A DNA stretch of 64,000 nt from an uncultured Candidatus Actinomarina sp. (GTDB taxonomy: Bacteria; Actinomycetota; Acidimicrobiia; Actinomarinales; Actinomarinaceae): the NCBI GenBank assembly GCA_902610815.1, contig CACLXG010000001.1:202775-266774 (forward strand), written 5' to 3'. Of this stretch, positions 34,453-44,976 are shown one piece after another. Both the position numbers and the translations under genes were made by a program. Below the pieces are notes generated by a model. It worked only from the letters and a program-made list of their open reading frames with translations. It searched no databases and was not told the DNA's origin. Position 1 is the stretch's first letter. Each line of letters starts with the position of its first letter.

Positions 34453-35353
34453 AAGATTATTTTTAGGTACTACACAAATTGACTTCAAAGATATAGGTCC
34501 AAGATTCTATAGAATATTCATTATTGAAATGTTAATATTTGGAGCAATTCTAATAGCTTCACTTTTTGGTGTTTTGTCATTAAATTTATCTGTTGATTTT
34601 ACTGGTGGAACAACATATCAACTAGATACTGATTATTCTGATAATGATATTGCAGATGTTTTAGGAAACTCTATTTTAGAAGTCTCTCGTTATCAAACTT
34701 TCGAAAATTCAAATACTTTAATATTTAGAGCTGTAGAGTCCTCACAAGCAAATGAGACAGAATTTTTAAATTATTTAGGAAATAAATTTGATGTACCAAC
34801 TGGAGAAATAGATTTTCAAAGAGTCGGCCCAACTTTCGGTCAAGATATTACTGAGAAAGGAATTAGGGCATTAGTTATATTCCTTACAATAATCGCATTG
34901 CTTATTTCGCTAAGATATGAATATAGATATTCTCTTATCGCACTAGTTGCATTACTACATGACTTATTATTAACTTTCTCAATTTATGTTCTTATAGGTC
35001 TTGAAATTACACCTTCAACAGTAATAGCGCTTTTAACTATTCTCGGTTATTCCCTCTATGACACAGTTATATTATTTGATAAATTAAGTGACTCACAAAA
35101 AGCATTTAAATTAAATAGTTTAAATAAAGATGTTCTAAATAAAACATTTAATGAAGTATTGATGAGAAGTATTAACACATCATTAACGTCTGCTATTCCT
35201 ATAATTTCAATTATTGTCATTGGTAATTATTTAGGAATTGAAGGTAACCTTGCTGATTTCGCAATACCATTGTTAATAGGTATAGTCTCCGGTACTTATA
35301 GTTCCATATTTGTTACTGTTCCATTTTTATCAAAAATTATTAAAACCAAATAA
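34445..35353 (+). CDS. secF: Protein translocase subunit SecF
   Basis: 302 residues with six spans. Visible family segments are LSVDFTGGTTYQL (about 43-55), VGPTFGQDI, LLHDLLLTFSIY and LTILGYSLYDTVILFD, the last with the conserved Asp-Thr-Val pattern. It forms the SecDF proton-driven motor. A gap of 18 bases separates it from rel. Confidence 0.96.
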   Translation: MFKRLFLGTTQIDFKDIGPRFYRIFIIEMLIFGAILIASLFGVLSLNLSVDFTGGTTYQLDTDYSDNDIADVLGNSILEVSRYQTFENSNTLIFRAVESSQANETEFLNYLGNKFDVPTGEIDFQRVGPTFGQDITEKGIRALVIFLTIIALLISLRYEYRYSLIALVALLHDLLLTFSIYVLIGLEITPSTVIALLTILGYSLYDTVILFDKLSDSQKAFKLNSLNKDVLNKTFNEVLMRSINTSLTSAIPIISIIVIGNYLGIEGNLADFAIPLLIGIVSGTYSSIFVTVPFLSKIIKTK

Positions 35354-35371
35354 TTTTAGTACCATTAAGTT

Positions 35372-37537
35372 ATGGCAACTATAAGCCCATCAAAAGAAGT
35401 TAATAAACTATACGACAAATTATTAGGTTATTTTAATCCTAAGGATCAAGCTTATATTAATAGAGCATTTCAATATGCTTATGACGGTCACAATGGTCAA
35501 AGTAGAAAATCTGGAGAGCCCTATATTACACACCCATTACATGTTGCAATATATTTGTGTGAATTAAATTTTGATAAAGAAACGATTGCAGCAGCATTAC
35601 TTCATGATCTAATAGAAGATACTGATATATCATATGAAGAGTTAAAAAAAGAATTTGGCGAAGAAGTTGCTGATATTGTAGATGGGGTCACAAAATTAGA
35701 TAAAATCAAATACAGCAGTAACGAAGAAGCAAAAGCGGATGCTATAAGAAAAATGGTTATCGCTATGGCAAAAGATATACGTGTATTAATACTCAAATTA
35801 GCTGACAGATTGCACAATATTCAAACTATAGAATATCACCAAGATTGGAAACAAGAAAAGATCGCTAATGAAACATTGTATGTTTATGCTCCACTGGCTC
35901 ACAGATTAGGTTTACAATCAATAAAGCATGTTCTTGAAGATAAATCATTCAAAATCTTACATGCAAATCAAGATAAAGAAATAAAAGATATGATTACAGA
36001 AACAAATCCAGACCGTGATTCACAAATAGGAAGTTCTATTGAAATTATAAAAACTCTTTTGAACGATAATTCTATGTCTGCTGAAGTATATGGGAGACCA
36101 AAACACAATTATTCAATATATAAGAAAATTGTTAACCAAGGACTTACTTTTAATGAAATTAATGATCTTATCGGAATAAGAATAGTGACAGATGATGTTA
36201 AAAATTGTTATACAATACTTGGTCTAATTCATGCTAACTTTCAACCTGTACTTGGTAGATTTAAAGATTTTATTTCAATGCCAAAATTTAATCTCTATCA
36301 AAGTTTACACACAACAGTGTTAACTAGCGATGGTACCAAGATGGAGATACAAATAAGAACACATGACATGCACTACAGAGCAGAATACGGTGTAGCTGCT
36401 CATTGGAAATATAAAGAAAAGCCATCAAATGACCTTACATCTTGGACTAATGAATTATCAGAAATTTCGAATGAATATCCGGATCCAAATGAATTCTTAC
36501 AACACATGAAACTTGATCTGTATGAAAATGAAGTATTTTGCTTAACACCAGAAGGAGATGTTATCGCTTTACCTCAAGGATCAACGCCAGTAGATTTTGC
36601 TTTTGCAATTCATACTCAAGTAGGTGAAAAATTAATAGGAGCAAAAGTAAATGGAAAATTAGTGAATTTAAGCAATCTCTTAAAATCAGGCGACACAATT
36701 GAAATACTAACTAGTAAAGATAAGGACAAAGGCCCAAGTAGAGATTGGTTAAATATCGTAAAGACCTCAAGAGCTAGGTCAAAAATCAAGCAATGGTATC
36801 AAAAACAAATGAAAAATGAAGATATTCAAAAAGGTAAGACTACATTGAATTCTTGGTTAGATGAAAATCCTGAAATATTAGAAACTACTTCAAAAGATCA
36901 ATTAATGGATGAACTATTAAAAGATTTGAAATTACCCAATTTAGAAACACTATATCAAAATCTTGGAAATGGTAACACAGGATTAAATTCAATAAGTAAT
37001 AGGATTAATAAAATTGTATTTCCCGGTGAAATATCCGTTGATGAAGATCTATACTCTCCTGAAATAAAAGAAGATTCAAAATCAGATTTAGTAATCGTTG
37101 AAGGATATGATGACATAAAAGTCCGAATGGGTAAGTGTTGTGTACCCGTACCAGGTGATGACATCCTTGGCTTTGTAACTATTTCTAATGGTATAGCAAT
37201 ACATAGGTCTGATTGTTTGAACGTACAGATAGATTCTACAAAAGGTGAACGAATAATTGATGTAAGTTGGGGATACACAGGAAATACAGGAATTGTTGTA
37301 TGGTTAGAAATTGAAGCTATCGATAGACCTTATCTACTTAGAGATGCAACAATTGCTATTTCTGATAATGGTGGAAATATATTGGTAGCTAAATCTGTAA
37401 CAAGTAGTAAGCGAATCGTTAATCTAATATTTCAAGTTGAAATAAGTGACAACGATCAATTAGATGCAATTATAAATGATGCTAAAAAAATTGAAAATGT
37501 TTTTGATGCTTCCCGGATATACCCAGGCAGAAAATGA
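35372..37537 (+). CDS. rel: Bifunctional (p)ppGpp synthetase/hydrolase
   Basis: 721 residues. HD hydrolase domain (His54 in ITHPLH, His78-Asp79 in LLHDLIEDT), synthetase domain (RFKDFISMPKFNLYQSLHT; the RFKD form marks bifunctional enzymes), TGS (VIALPQGSTPVDFAFAIHT), a zinc-finger-like segment (MGKCCVPVPGDDILG) and a C-terminal ACT domain. It sets the stringent response on the ribosome. TACCAT (35360-35365) is 6 bases before the ATG. Confidence 0.96.
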   Translation: MATISPSKEVNKLYDKLLGYFNPKDQAYINRAFQYAYDGHNGQSRKSGEPYITHPLHVAIYLCELNFDKETIAAALLHDLIEDTDISYEELKKEFGEEVADIVDGVTKLDKIKYSSNEEAKADAIRKMVIAMAKDIRVLILKLADRLHNIQTIEYHQDWKQEKIANETLYVYAPLAHRLGLQSIKHVLEDKSFKILHANQDKEIKDMITETNPDRDSQIGSSIEIIKTLLNDNSMSAEVYGRPKHNYSIYKKIVNQGLTFNEINDLIGIRIVTDDVKNCYTILGLIHANFQPVLGRFKDFISMPKFNLYQSLHTTVLTSDGTKMEIQIRTHDMHYRAEYGVAAHWKYKEKPSNDLTSWTNELSEISNEYPDPNEFLQHMKLDLYENEVFCLTPEGDVIALPQGSTPVDFAFAIHTQVGEKLIGAKVNGKLVNLSNLLKSGDTIEILTSKDKDKGPSRDWLNIVKTSRARSKIKQWYQKQMKNEDIQKGKTTLNSWLDENPEILETTSKDQLMDELLKDLKLPNLETLYQNLGNGNTGLNSISNRINKIVFPGEISVDEDLYSPEIKEDSKSDLVIVEGYDDIKVRMGKCCVPVPGDDILGFVTISNGIAIHRSDCLNVQIDSTKGERIIDVSWGYTGNTGIVVWLEIEAIDRPYLLRDATIAISDNGGNILVAKSVTSSKRIVNLIFQVEISDNDQLDAIINDAKKIENVFDASRIYPGRK

Positions 37538-38160
37538 GTTCTGTAATATATACATTTACAAGCTTCACTACATCTAATTCATATATAGTAAAGCCATTTC
37601 ACGATGAAAAATGTTTTATAGTAGACCTACCACCAGATTTAGATAATGTTATTAAATTTATTAACAATAAAAATCTAACTGTTGCTGGTGCATTAATAAC
37701 ACACGGTCATTATGATCACACACTAGGCCTATCAAGCTTCGAAGGTAAAGCATATATTAATCTGGAAGATGAATTTTTAGCTAGAAATCCTCAAGATCAA
37801 ATTAGATCATTATTAGGAAGCTCATTTGAAGTAGGAGAATTCACAGGCGATTTATTTTCAATTTCTGAATTACCAAGTGAAATTGTTAAAATCCATAAAA
37901 ATCCAGGCCATACCAAAGGTAGTGTTTCGTATGAGTTTCCCGAAGAAGGTTTGATATTTACAGGTGATTTTGTATTTAAAGATGGTATAGGTAGAACAGA
38001 TTTATTTTCTGGCTCTATGGATGAAATGAAGAATTCCATCAACAATACTTTTCTAAATTTTAATGAAGAATATGATATTTTACCTGGTCACGGTCCTTCA
38101 GATAAGGTAAAAACGGTAAAAGAAAATAATGAATTTATTAAGATGTTAATAGATGATTGA
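37534..38160 (+). CDS. Metallo-beta-lactamase-fold hydrolase (glyoxalase II-like)
   Basis: 208 residues. The metal-binding motif is THGHYDH (about 56-62), with further ligands in NPGHTKGS, FTGDFVF (Asp) and LPGHGP (His). It belongs to the GloB-like thioester hydrolases. M. tuberculosis has a similar gene at this place between relA and hisS. The physiological substrate is unknown. It overlaps rel and hisS by 4 and 8 bases. Confidence 0.9.
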   Translation: MSSVIYTFTSFTTSNSYIVKPFHDEKCFIVDLPPDLDNVIKFINNKNLTVAGALITHGHYDHTLGLSSFEGKAYINLEDEFLARNPQDQIRSLLGSSFEVGEFTGDLFSISELPSEIVKIHKNPGHTKGSVSYEFPEEGLIFTGDFVFKDGIGRTDLFSGSMDEMKNSINNTFLNFNEEYDILPGHGPSDKVKTVKENNEFIKMLIDD

Positions 38161-39325
38161 ACAGGTAAAAGGTACAAGAAATATCGCAAATGAAGATTCT
38201 GCGAAGTTTTTACATGTTAAAAATAGTTTTATAAATAAATTTTCTGACTACGGGTATAAATATATCCAGACACCTTTACTTGAATATAAGGAATTATTCG
38301 ATAAGTCTATCGGAGAATCTTCTGAAATTGTCACTAAACAGATGTATGAACTCAAAGATAAAGGTGGTAGGGATCTAGTTTTAAGACCTGAAGGTACGTC
38401 AAGTGTCGTAAGGTATCATGCTGAATTTAATAAAGATAATACAAGTAAATATTCTTATTTTGGATCTATGTTTAGATATGAAAATCCTCAAAAGAATAGA
38501 TATCGAGAATTTAATCAAGCTGGTGCTGAAATAGTTGGATTAATTGATATTTATTCTGATTTTCAGATTATTAATGATTCTTTGAATTTTATTAATAATT
38601 TATTACCCGGAACAACATTAAAAATAAACACTATAGGTAGCACAGAAGATAGAGAAGCTTATGTAAAAGTACTATATGATTATTTTTCCAAATATAATAA
38701 AAAATTATCAAAAGAGAGTTTAGAAAAAATTGAAAATAATACATTGAGAATACTTGATTCAAATAACTCAGAGGATGGAGAGATTATCAATAACGCACCG
38801 TCAATTAACGAATATATAAACAGTGAATCAAAAGAAGATTTTCAGAGTTTACTTAGGTTACTTGATAATTCTCAAATAAATTATGAGATAGACTACTCAC
38901 TAGTTAGAGGTTTAGATTACTACAATGATTTAACTTTTGAATTTCACACAGAAGAAAGTGTAGTAGTTGGTGGGGGTGGCAGATATGATAATCTAGCCAA
39001 AATACTCTCCATTGGTGACTTTAACGGTGTAGGTGTTGCGTTTGGTGTAGAAAGGATAATGAATTTACTGTCTGAAATTAAGATATCATCTAAATACTAT
39101 CTGCTTGGCACAAATATTGATAATCTAACTAAATACTCTAAAATTTTGGATGAAAATAACATCAATTACAATAAACCATCTAGAGTTTCTAAAGAAAATT
39201 CACAATTTAAAGAAGCTAAAAATTTAAATGCAGAATATTTAATTAATGCAGATGAAGATACAATTAAGAACTTAATAACAAACAAGACAGAACCATTTGA
39301 TATAGAGGTTATCCTTGAACATTAA
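38153..39325 (+). CDS. hisS: Histidyl-tRNA synthetase
   Basis: 390 residues, shorter than the usual 420. Class II motifs: motif 2 FGSMFRYENPQKNRYREF, the histidine-specific LVRGLDYYNDLTFEF, and motif 3 GVGVAFGVERIMNLL. The C-terminal anticodon domain is reduced (about 75 residues). The opening VKGTRNIANED is typical. It overlaps the hydrolase and aspS. Confidence 0.94.
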   Translation: MIEQVKGTRNIANEDSAKFLHVKNSFINKFSDYGYKYIQTPLLEYKELFDKSIGESSEIVTKQMYELKDKGGRDLVLRPEGTSSVVRYHAEFNKDNTSKYSYFGSMFRYENPQKNRYREFNQAGAEIVGLIDIYSDFQIINDSLNFINNLLPGTTLKINTIGSTEDREAYVKVLYDYFSKYNKKLSKESLEKIENNTLRILDSNNSEDGEIINNAPSINEYINSESKEDFQSLLRLLDNSQINYEIDYSLVRGLDYYNDLTFEFHTEESVVVGGGGRYDNLAKILSIGDFNGVGVAFGVERIMNLLSEIKISSKYYLLGTNIDNLTKYSKILDENNINYNKPSRVSKENSQFKEAKNLNAEYLINADEDTIKNLITNKTEPFDIEVILEH

Positions 39326-41018
39326 AGATTTAGAAAATTTAAAAGACGGACAGGAAGTAGTAGAACTTACCGGATGGGTTGATAATATACGAGACCATGG
39401 TGGTTTAACTTTTGTTGATTTACGCGATTTTACAGGTTTAATTCAACTAGTTTTTGATAAAAGTGGTGACGTAAATACAAAATTGAAAAATGAATTCTAT
39501 ATATCAATTAATGGTTCATACAAAAAAAGAAACGAAGCACTAATAAATGATAAAATTCTATTCGGCGATTATGAAATAGAAGTAACAGACCTAATAATTA
39601 TTAATCAAAGTAAAACACTTCCATTTCAGATTGAAGATTCAATAGAAACTGATGAAAATATACGACTGAAATATAGGTATTTAGATTTAAGACGACAGCC
39701 TATGAAAGTTAACATCATGACACGATCGAACACGTTTAAAAGTATTAGATCCATTATGAACCAATTAAATATATTTGAAATAGATACACCAACTCTTATT
39801 AAATCAACACCAGAAGGTGCAAAGGATTTCCTAGTACCATCGCGTAAATCTCCAAGTAATTTTTATGCTCTACCACAATCGCCACAAATGTATAAACAGT
39901 TATTTATGATGTCAGGTTTCCCTAATTATTATCAAATAGCTAAATGTTACAGAGATGAAGATTCAAGAAAAGATAGGCAACCAGAGTTCACTCAATTAGA
40001 TTTAGAATTTTCTGACGCAAATCCAGAATTAGTAAAATCAAAAGTTGAAGAAATTATTAAGTTCGTATTTAGTGATGCTTATGATTGTAAAATTAAAACA
40101 CCATTTAATACCCTTACTTATGAAGAAGCAATTAATTTATATGGTACTGATAAACCAGATTTGAGAATTGAAGAACAAATATTTGACATTACAGATATTT
40201 TTTCTGAAACATCTATTAATTTCCTAAAGGATATCTTGTTAGCAGAAGGATCTATTAAAGCCTTACACACAAAAGAATTACTAGCTCGAAAACAAATAGA
40301 TGATTTAGACATTGAAATAAAGAAACTAGGTTCTAATGGATTAGGTTGGTTTAAAATTGAAGACACAACTATCAGTGGACCGTTAGCAAAATTATTAAGT
40401 GACAATGAAAAATCAAAATTACTCTCGTACGGACCAGGAACTTTATTATTTCAAGCAGGAATTATTAAAGAAGTTGCAAACTACTTAGATGTTATTAGAA
40501 GGACGGTATTTCAACCCTTAAATAATGATGTTTATTCTTTCGTTTGGATTGAAGATTTTCCATTTTTCGAGATCGATGATGGTGTATTACAACCATCTCA
40601 TCATCCTTTTACTTCACCTAAAAGCAATGAAATATTTAAAGATGATCCTACTAATGCAACGGCACTTCATTATGACCTAGTATTAAATGGTGTTGAGCTT
40701 GGCTCTGGTTCTCAAAGAATTAATAATTCTGAAATTCAAACTTTAGTTCTTGAAAAGTGGGGTTTAAGTAAAGAAGAAATATCAGAAAGATTTGGATGGT
40801 TTATAGAGGCTCTATCATACGGAACACCTGTCCATGCTGGCTTCGCTATAGGTATAGATAGACTTATCGCTGAAGTATTAAATCAACCATCTATAAGGGA
40901 CGTTATACCATTTCCTAAAACACAATCAGGGTTAGATCCTCTTACAAACGCTCCAGCTAATATTGAAGAAGAAGTTCTTGAAGAATATAATCTTAAATAT
41001 ATAAATAAAGATGAATAG
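39315..41018 (+). CDS. aspS: Aspartyl-tRNA synthetase
   Basis: 567 residues. An OB-fold anticodon domain (LTGWVDNIRDHGGLTFVDLR), class II core (FEIDTPTLIKSTPEGAKDFL; QSPQMYKQLFMMSGF; CYRDEDSRKDRQPEFTQLD), the bacterial GAD insertion and motif 3 (GFAIGIDRL). It starts with TTG, 11 bases before the hisS stop. Whether it also charges tRNA-Asn cannot be decided here. Confidence 0.95.
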   Translation: MNIKDLENLKDGQEVVELTGWVDNIRDHGGLTFVDLRDFTGLIQLVFDKSGDVNTKLKNEFYISINGSYKKRNEALINDKILFGDYEIEVTDLIIINQSKTLPFQIEDSIETDENIRLKYRYLDLRRQPMKVNIMTRSNTFKSIRSIMNQLNIFEIDTPTLIKSTPEGAKDFLVPSRKSPSNFYALPQSPQMYKQLFMMSGFPNYYQIAKCYRDEDSRKDRQPEFTQLDLEFSDANPELVKSKVEEIIKFVFSDAYDCKIKTPFNTLTYEEAINLYGTDKPDLRIEEQIFDITDIFSETSINFLKDILLAEGSIKALHTKELLARKQIDDLDIEIKKLGSNGLGWFKIEDTTISGPLAKLLSDNEKSKLLSYGPGTLLFQAGIIKEVANYLDVIRRTVFQPLNNDVYSFVWIEDFPFFEIDDGVLQPSHHPFTSPKSNEIFKDDPTNATALHYDLVLNGVELGSGSQRINNSEIQTLVLEKWGLSKEEISERFGWFIEALSYGTPVHAGFAIGIDRLIAEVLNQPSIRDVIPFPKTQSGLDPLTNAPANIEEEVLEEYNLKYINKDE

Positions 41019-43533
41019 TAACAAAATACGAGAAAGCTTTTTAAGTTTTTTTGAATCAAAAGGGCACAACATAATTCCTTCCTTTTCACTGATTCCTCAT
41101 GATAATTCACTTTTATTTACGGCTGCAGGAATGGTTCCTTTAAAAGATTACTTTTTGGGTAATAAAAAAACAGACACTCCAAATATGGTCTCTTCTCAAA
41201 AATGTATAAGAACTATTGATATAGACATCATAGGAGAGACTGATAGGCATTTATCTTTTTTTGAAATGTTAGGGAACTTTAGTGTAGGTGAATATTTTAA
41301 GGAAGATGCAATTAAATATTCTTATGAATACATAACAGAAGTTCTTAAAGTAGATAAAGACAAATTGTGGTTCACTGTCTATAAAGATGACGATGAAGCA
41401 TATAATATCTGGAAAAATGTCATTGGTGTACCAGAAAAACGTATCCAAAGAGGAAATGAGGATAATTTCTGGCATATGAATATACCTGGACCTTGTGGTC
41501 CTTGTTCAGAAATATTCATTGATAGAGGTTCAAAATATGGTGAAGATGGAGGCCCTATTGGTGGTGGTGAAGATAGATTCATTGAAATTTGGAATTTGGT
41601 ATTTATGGAATCTATTCAAGACCAACCATTTCAAGTTATTGATGAACTACCCAAAAAAAATATAGATACCGGTATGGGACTTGAAAGAATTGCAATGATA
41701 ATGCAAGACAAAGATAATTTATTTGATACCGATCTATTCAAACCATTACATGATGCACTATTAACAAAAATAACTGTAAACGATAATAAATATGAAAAAA
41801 TAATTATTGATCATATTAAATCTTCAACGTTCATGATCTCTGATGGTGTAGTACCAACTAACGAAGGAAGGGGTTATGTACTAAGACGATTAATAAGAAG
41901 AGCTATTAGAGCTTACAATCAATTAAATGCATCAAATACAAGCCTAACTTTCTTAATAGAAATAGTGATTGATATGTATTCGTCTTCATATCCAGAACTT
42001 CAAGACAATAAAGATAAAATCTTAAAGCTATTCATAAAAGAAGAGGAGATATTTCAAAAAACACTAAATAAGGGATTACAGGAAATTAATAATCTAATAT
42101 CTTCCAATAAATCAATATCTCCTAAAGATGCCTTTTATTTATTTGAAACTTTTGGATTTCCTTACGAGCTTACTAAAGAAATATCTACAGAAAATAATAT
42201 TGATATTAATGACGAAGACTTTTATAAGTTATATGATGAGCACAAGGAAAAATCTAAAGCTGATAAATCATTAGGAAATGAAAATATGGATATAGAAGTT
42301 GAGTTGAATAAATTTGTTGGTTATGAAAATACAGAAACTAAATCCAAAATATATCAAGTTGAAACTTATAAGGATAAATTTATAATCTTTACCGAAGAAA
42401 ACCCATTTTATTACGAGGCTGGAGGACAAATATCAGACAAAGGTGTAATAACATTAGATGATAATTCCATTGAAGTAATAGATGTATTTCAAGCGAGCAA
42501 TGGTGCAACTGGTCTAATCGTTGATTCTGATATATTCAAAGTGGATCATGAAGTAGATTTATCCGTTAACAAAAGTTTTAGATCTGGTGTTTCAAAAAGT
42601 CATACAGGCGCACATATAGTCCATACAGCATTGCGTAATATTCTTGGTGACCACGTTGCCCAGGCTGGGTCGAATGTCACACCAGGTAAATTTAGATTTG
42701 ATTTCAGCCACACAGAAAAAGTTTCTCAAGAAGAGTTAGATGAAATATTTGCTTTATCAAATAGTGCAGTATTTGAAGACTATGAAATTAATACAAATAT
42801 TATGAATATTGATGAAGCTAAAAATGAAGGTGCGTTAGCTTTTTTTGGTGACAAATACGAGGATGATGTGCGAGTTGTAAATATTGGTGATTTTTCAAAA
42901 GAATTATGTGGTGGAACACATGTTCATAATTCACATGATGTTGGTCTTATTGTACTGTTACAGGAATCTTCTATTGGATCAAATCTTAGAAGGGTAGAGA
43001 TGCTTTCAGGTAAACTAGCTTACGAATTTTTATCTAATGCATACAAGTCATATAAATCAGTATCGAATATTTTAAAGGTAAGTGTTAACGATGTTCAAAA
43101 TAAACTTCAATCACAATTAGAAACTCTAGAAACTTATGAAGAAAAATTTAAAAACGTTAGAGAACAAGAAATATCAAATCTTGTGAGTAATATTGATGAA
43201 CACGTAGAAGAAATAAATAATTATAAAGTTTATATTAAAGAACTTTCTCTTGATAGCGCAAATGAACTTCGTAATTTAGCACTACAAATAATCAATGAAT
43301 CTAGTGTTGATATAACTTTAATATATGCATCTATCAATGGAAAAAATTCTATAGTAGGAGCAACAAAAAATAATGTATCATTAAATATCTCAACTTTAGT
43401 TACAGAAGTATCAAAATTATACGGCGGTGGAGCATCCAAAGATCCTAATCTATCAATAGGTGGAGGTCCCAATAATTATAAAACAGCTGATGCATTGAAA
43501 TTAGCTAAAGAGCTAATTCTTAAACACAAATAA
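41011..43533 (+). CDS. alaS: Alanyl-tRNA synthetase
   Basis: 840 residues. Class II catalytic domain (SFFESKGH, PSFSLIPHDNSLLFTAAGM), editing domain with SHTGAHIVHTALR (HxxxH) and CGGTHVHNSHDVG (Cys-x3-His type), and a shortish C-Ala domain ending GGGASKDPNLSIGGG. It charges tRNA-Ala and hydrolyses mischarged Ser and Gly. It overlaps aspS by 8 bases. Confidence 0.96.
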   Translation: MNSNKIRESFLSFFESKGHNIIPSFSLIPHDNSLLFTAAGMVPLKDYFLGNKKTDTPNMVSSQKCIRTIDIDIIGETDRHLSFFEMLGNFSVGEYFKEDAIKYSYEYITEVLKVDKDKLWFTVYKDDDEAYNIWKNVIGVPEKRIQRGNEDNFWHMNIPGPCGPCSEIFIDRGSKYGEDGGPIGGGEDRFIEIWNLVFMESIQDQPFQVIDELPKKNIDTGMGLERIAMIMQDKDNLFDTDLFKPLHDALLTKITVNDNKYEKIIIDHIKSSTFMISDGVVPTNEGRGYVLRRLIRRAIRAYNQLNASNTSLTFLIEIVIDMYSSSYPELQDNKDKILKLFIKEEEIFQKTLNKGLQEINNLISSNKSISPKDAFYLFETFGFPYELTKEISTENNIDINDEDFYKLYDEHKEKSKADKSLGNENMDIEVELNKFVGYENTETKSKIYQVETYKDKFIIFTEENPFYYEAGGQISDKGVITLDDNSIEVIDVFQASNGATGLIVDSDIFKVDHEVDLSVNKSFRSGVSKSHTGAHIVHTALRNILGDHVAQAGSNVTPGKFRFDFSHTEKVSQEELDEIFALSNSAVFEDYEINTNIMNIDEAKNEGALAFFGDKYEDDVRVVNIGDFSKELCGGTHVHNSHDVGLIVLLQESSIGSNLRRVEMLSGKLAYEFLSNAYKSYKSVSNILKVSVNDVQNKLQSQLETLETYEEKFKNVREQEISNLVSNIDEHVEEINNYKVYIKELSLDSANELRNLALQIINESSVDITLIYASINGKNSIVGATKNNVSLNISTLVTEVSKLYGGGASKDPNLSIGGGPNNYKTADALKLAKELILKHK

Positions 43534-43535
43534 TT

Positions 43536-43913
43536 TTGATCAATATTTTATCAATCGATTTCGGCGAAAGGTATCTTGGTATTGCTGTAAGAACTGAAAA
43601 AACTAGGATACCAATACCTATAAATGTTGTTGATTCAAAAAATGATGAGCCAATATCTCTCGTGAAGAAGTATGTTAATGAGTATCAAATTCAATTAATT
43701 GTTATAGGATATCCTATAGGTTTAAATAATTCTGAAAATCGTATGACAAACTTAGTTGATCAGTTTATTAACCAGTTAGATACATTAAATTTAGATGTTC
43801 ATAAAATAGACGAAAGATTATCTTCCAAACTTTTTAATAACAATAAAAGTGACAGAATTGATGATCTTTCAGCATTGGAAATATTGGAAAGCTATTTGTC
43901 TCAAAATGAATAA
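43536..43913 (+). CDS. ruvX: Pre-16S rRNA nuclease RuvX (YqgF family)
   Basis: 125 residues of RNase H fold. It opens ILSIDFGERYLGIAV with the catalytic Asp, and VIGYPIGLNN and KIDERLSS follow. It is thought to trim the 16S rRNA 5' end. Start codon is TTG, 2 bases after the alaS stop. It is not the junction resolvase RuvC despite the fold. The stop lies inside the mltG start region. Confidence 0.9.
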   Translation: MINILSIDFGERYLGIAVRTEKTRIPIPINVVDSKNDEPISLVKKYVNEYQIQLIVIGYPIGLNNSENRMTNLVDQFINQLDTLNLDVHKIDERLSSKLFNNNKSDRIDDLSALEILESYLSQNE

Positions 43914-44976
43914 TTTTTATTTAAATAATCGTGTATTCATTCAATTATTTGTCACCTTGCTTTCAATATATGCTGTCTATAACATTGTTACAAGTTCTGC
44001 TGATTCTATTGAAAGCAATCAAAACAACACTGATCTCTCAGAAACAAATTTAGAGATTGTTACTGTAAATATACCTCAAGGAGCTGCAGCTGCTGAAATT
44101 TCGAGCATTTTGGATGCAACTGGAGTTATTTCATCAAAACTAGCTTTTGAATTGTATCTAAGAAATGAAAATTTAACTGATAAACTAAGAGCCGGCACTT
44201 ACGAACTACCTAACAATCTATCTTTTGAAGATTTAACAGCATTATTGTTAAAAGGTCCTCCTTTAAAAACATACACAATAACCATCCCAGAAGGTTTATG
44301 GATTTCTGAAACTTTAGAAACATTATCAGCACAAACAGGTTACGAAGTTATTCAACTTGAAAATTCATTAACTTCTGGTCAGGTTGTAAGTAAGCATTTA
44401 ACAAATCAACAATCTCAAGTATTACAAAATTGGGAAGGATTACTTTTTCCAAACACTTATCAAATTGATATAGAAGCTAATGGAGAAGATATTCTTCAAA
44501 TTTTAGTAGATGAACTTGAGGCTAGGTACGATTCACTATTATCAACAAATTCTTTGCCTGAATGGATTAATAATCCAAATGAATTTTTTACGATTGCAAG
44601 CCTTATAGAAGCTGAAGCAAAATTAGAAGAAGATAGGTCATTAGTTTCATCTGTTATAAAAAACAGACTTGAAGAAGATATGTTATTACAAATTGACGCT
44701 GCAGTTCTTTATGCGCTGCAAAAAAGGAAATCGCAAGTTTTGCTGATAGATTTGCAAGTTGATAGTCCTTACAACATTTATAAATATACAGGCTTACCAC
44801 CAACACCAATATCTGGGTTTGGTGAAAGAGCTATGACAGCAATTTTCAACACACCTGAAAATGATTTTATATACTATCTATTAACAGATATAAATGGAAA
44901 AATGACTTTTACAAGCAATTATGAAGAATTCATAAACTTAAAAAATAAAGCAAAAGAAGAAGGAGTAATTCCATAA
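43906..44976 (+). CDS. mltG: Endolytic murein transglycosylase MltG (YceG)
   Basis: 356 residues. One N-terminal span (about 12-27), a LysM-like region (VTVNIPQGAAAAEISSIL) and the YceG domain (EGLLFPNTYQID; the catalytic Glu is in FTIASLIEAEA; late PPTPISGFGERAM). It cuts nascent glycan strands at the membrane. A frame opens at 43849, but the ATG at 43906 overlaps the ruvX stop and gives a normal signal anchor. In M. tuberculosis shikimate genes follow; here efp does. Confidence 0.92.
   Translation: MNNFYLNNRVFIQLFVTLLSIYAVYNIVTSSADSIESNQNNTDLSETNLEIVTVNIPQGAAAAEISSILDATGVISSKLAFELYLRNENLTDKLRAGTYELPNNLSFEDLTALLLKGPPLKTYTITIPEGLWISETLETLSAQTGYEVIQLENSLTSGQVVSKHLTNQQSQVLQNWEGLLFPNTYQIDIEANGEDILQILVDELEARYDSLLSTNSLPEWINNPNEFFTIASLIEAEAKLEEDRSLVSSVIKNRLEEDMLLQIDAAVLYALQKRKSQVLLIDLQVDSPYNIYKYTGLPPTPISGFGERAMTAIFNTPENDFIYYLLTDINGKMTFTSNYEEFINLKNKAKEEGVIP

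Noticed and set aside
43536-43913. RuvX as the missing Holliday junction resolvase
   Set aside because: It belongs to the YqgF family, for which pre-16S processing is the supported role, and its normal place beside alaS and mltG is kept.
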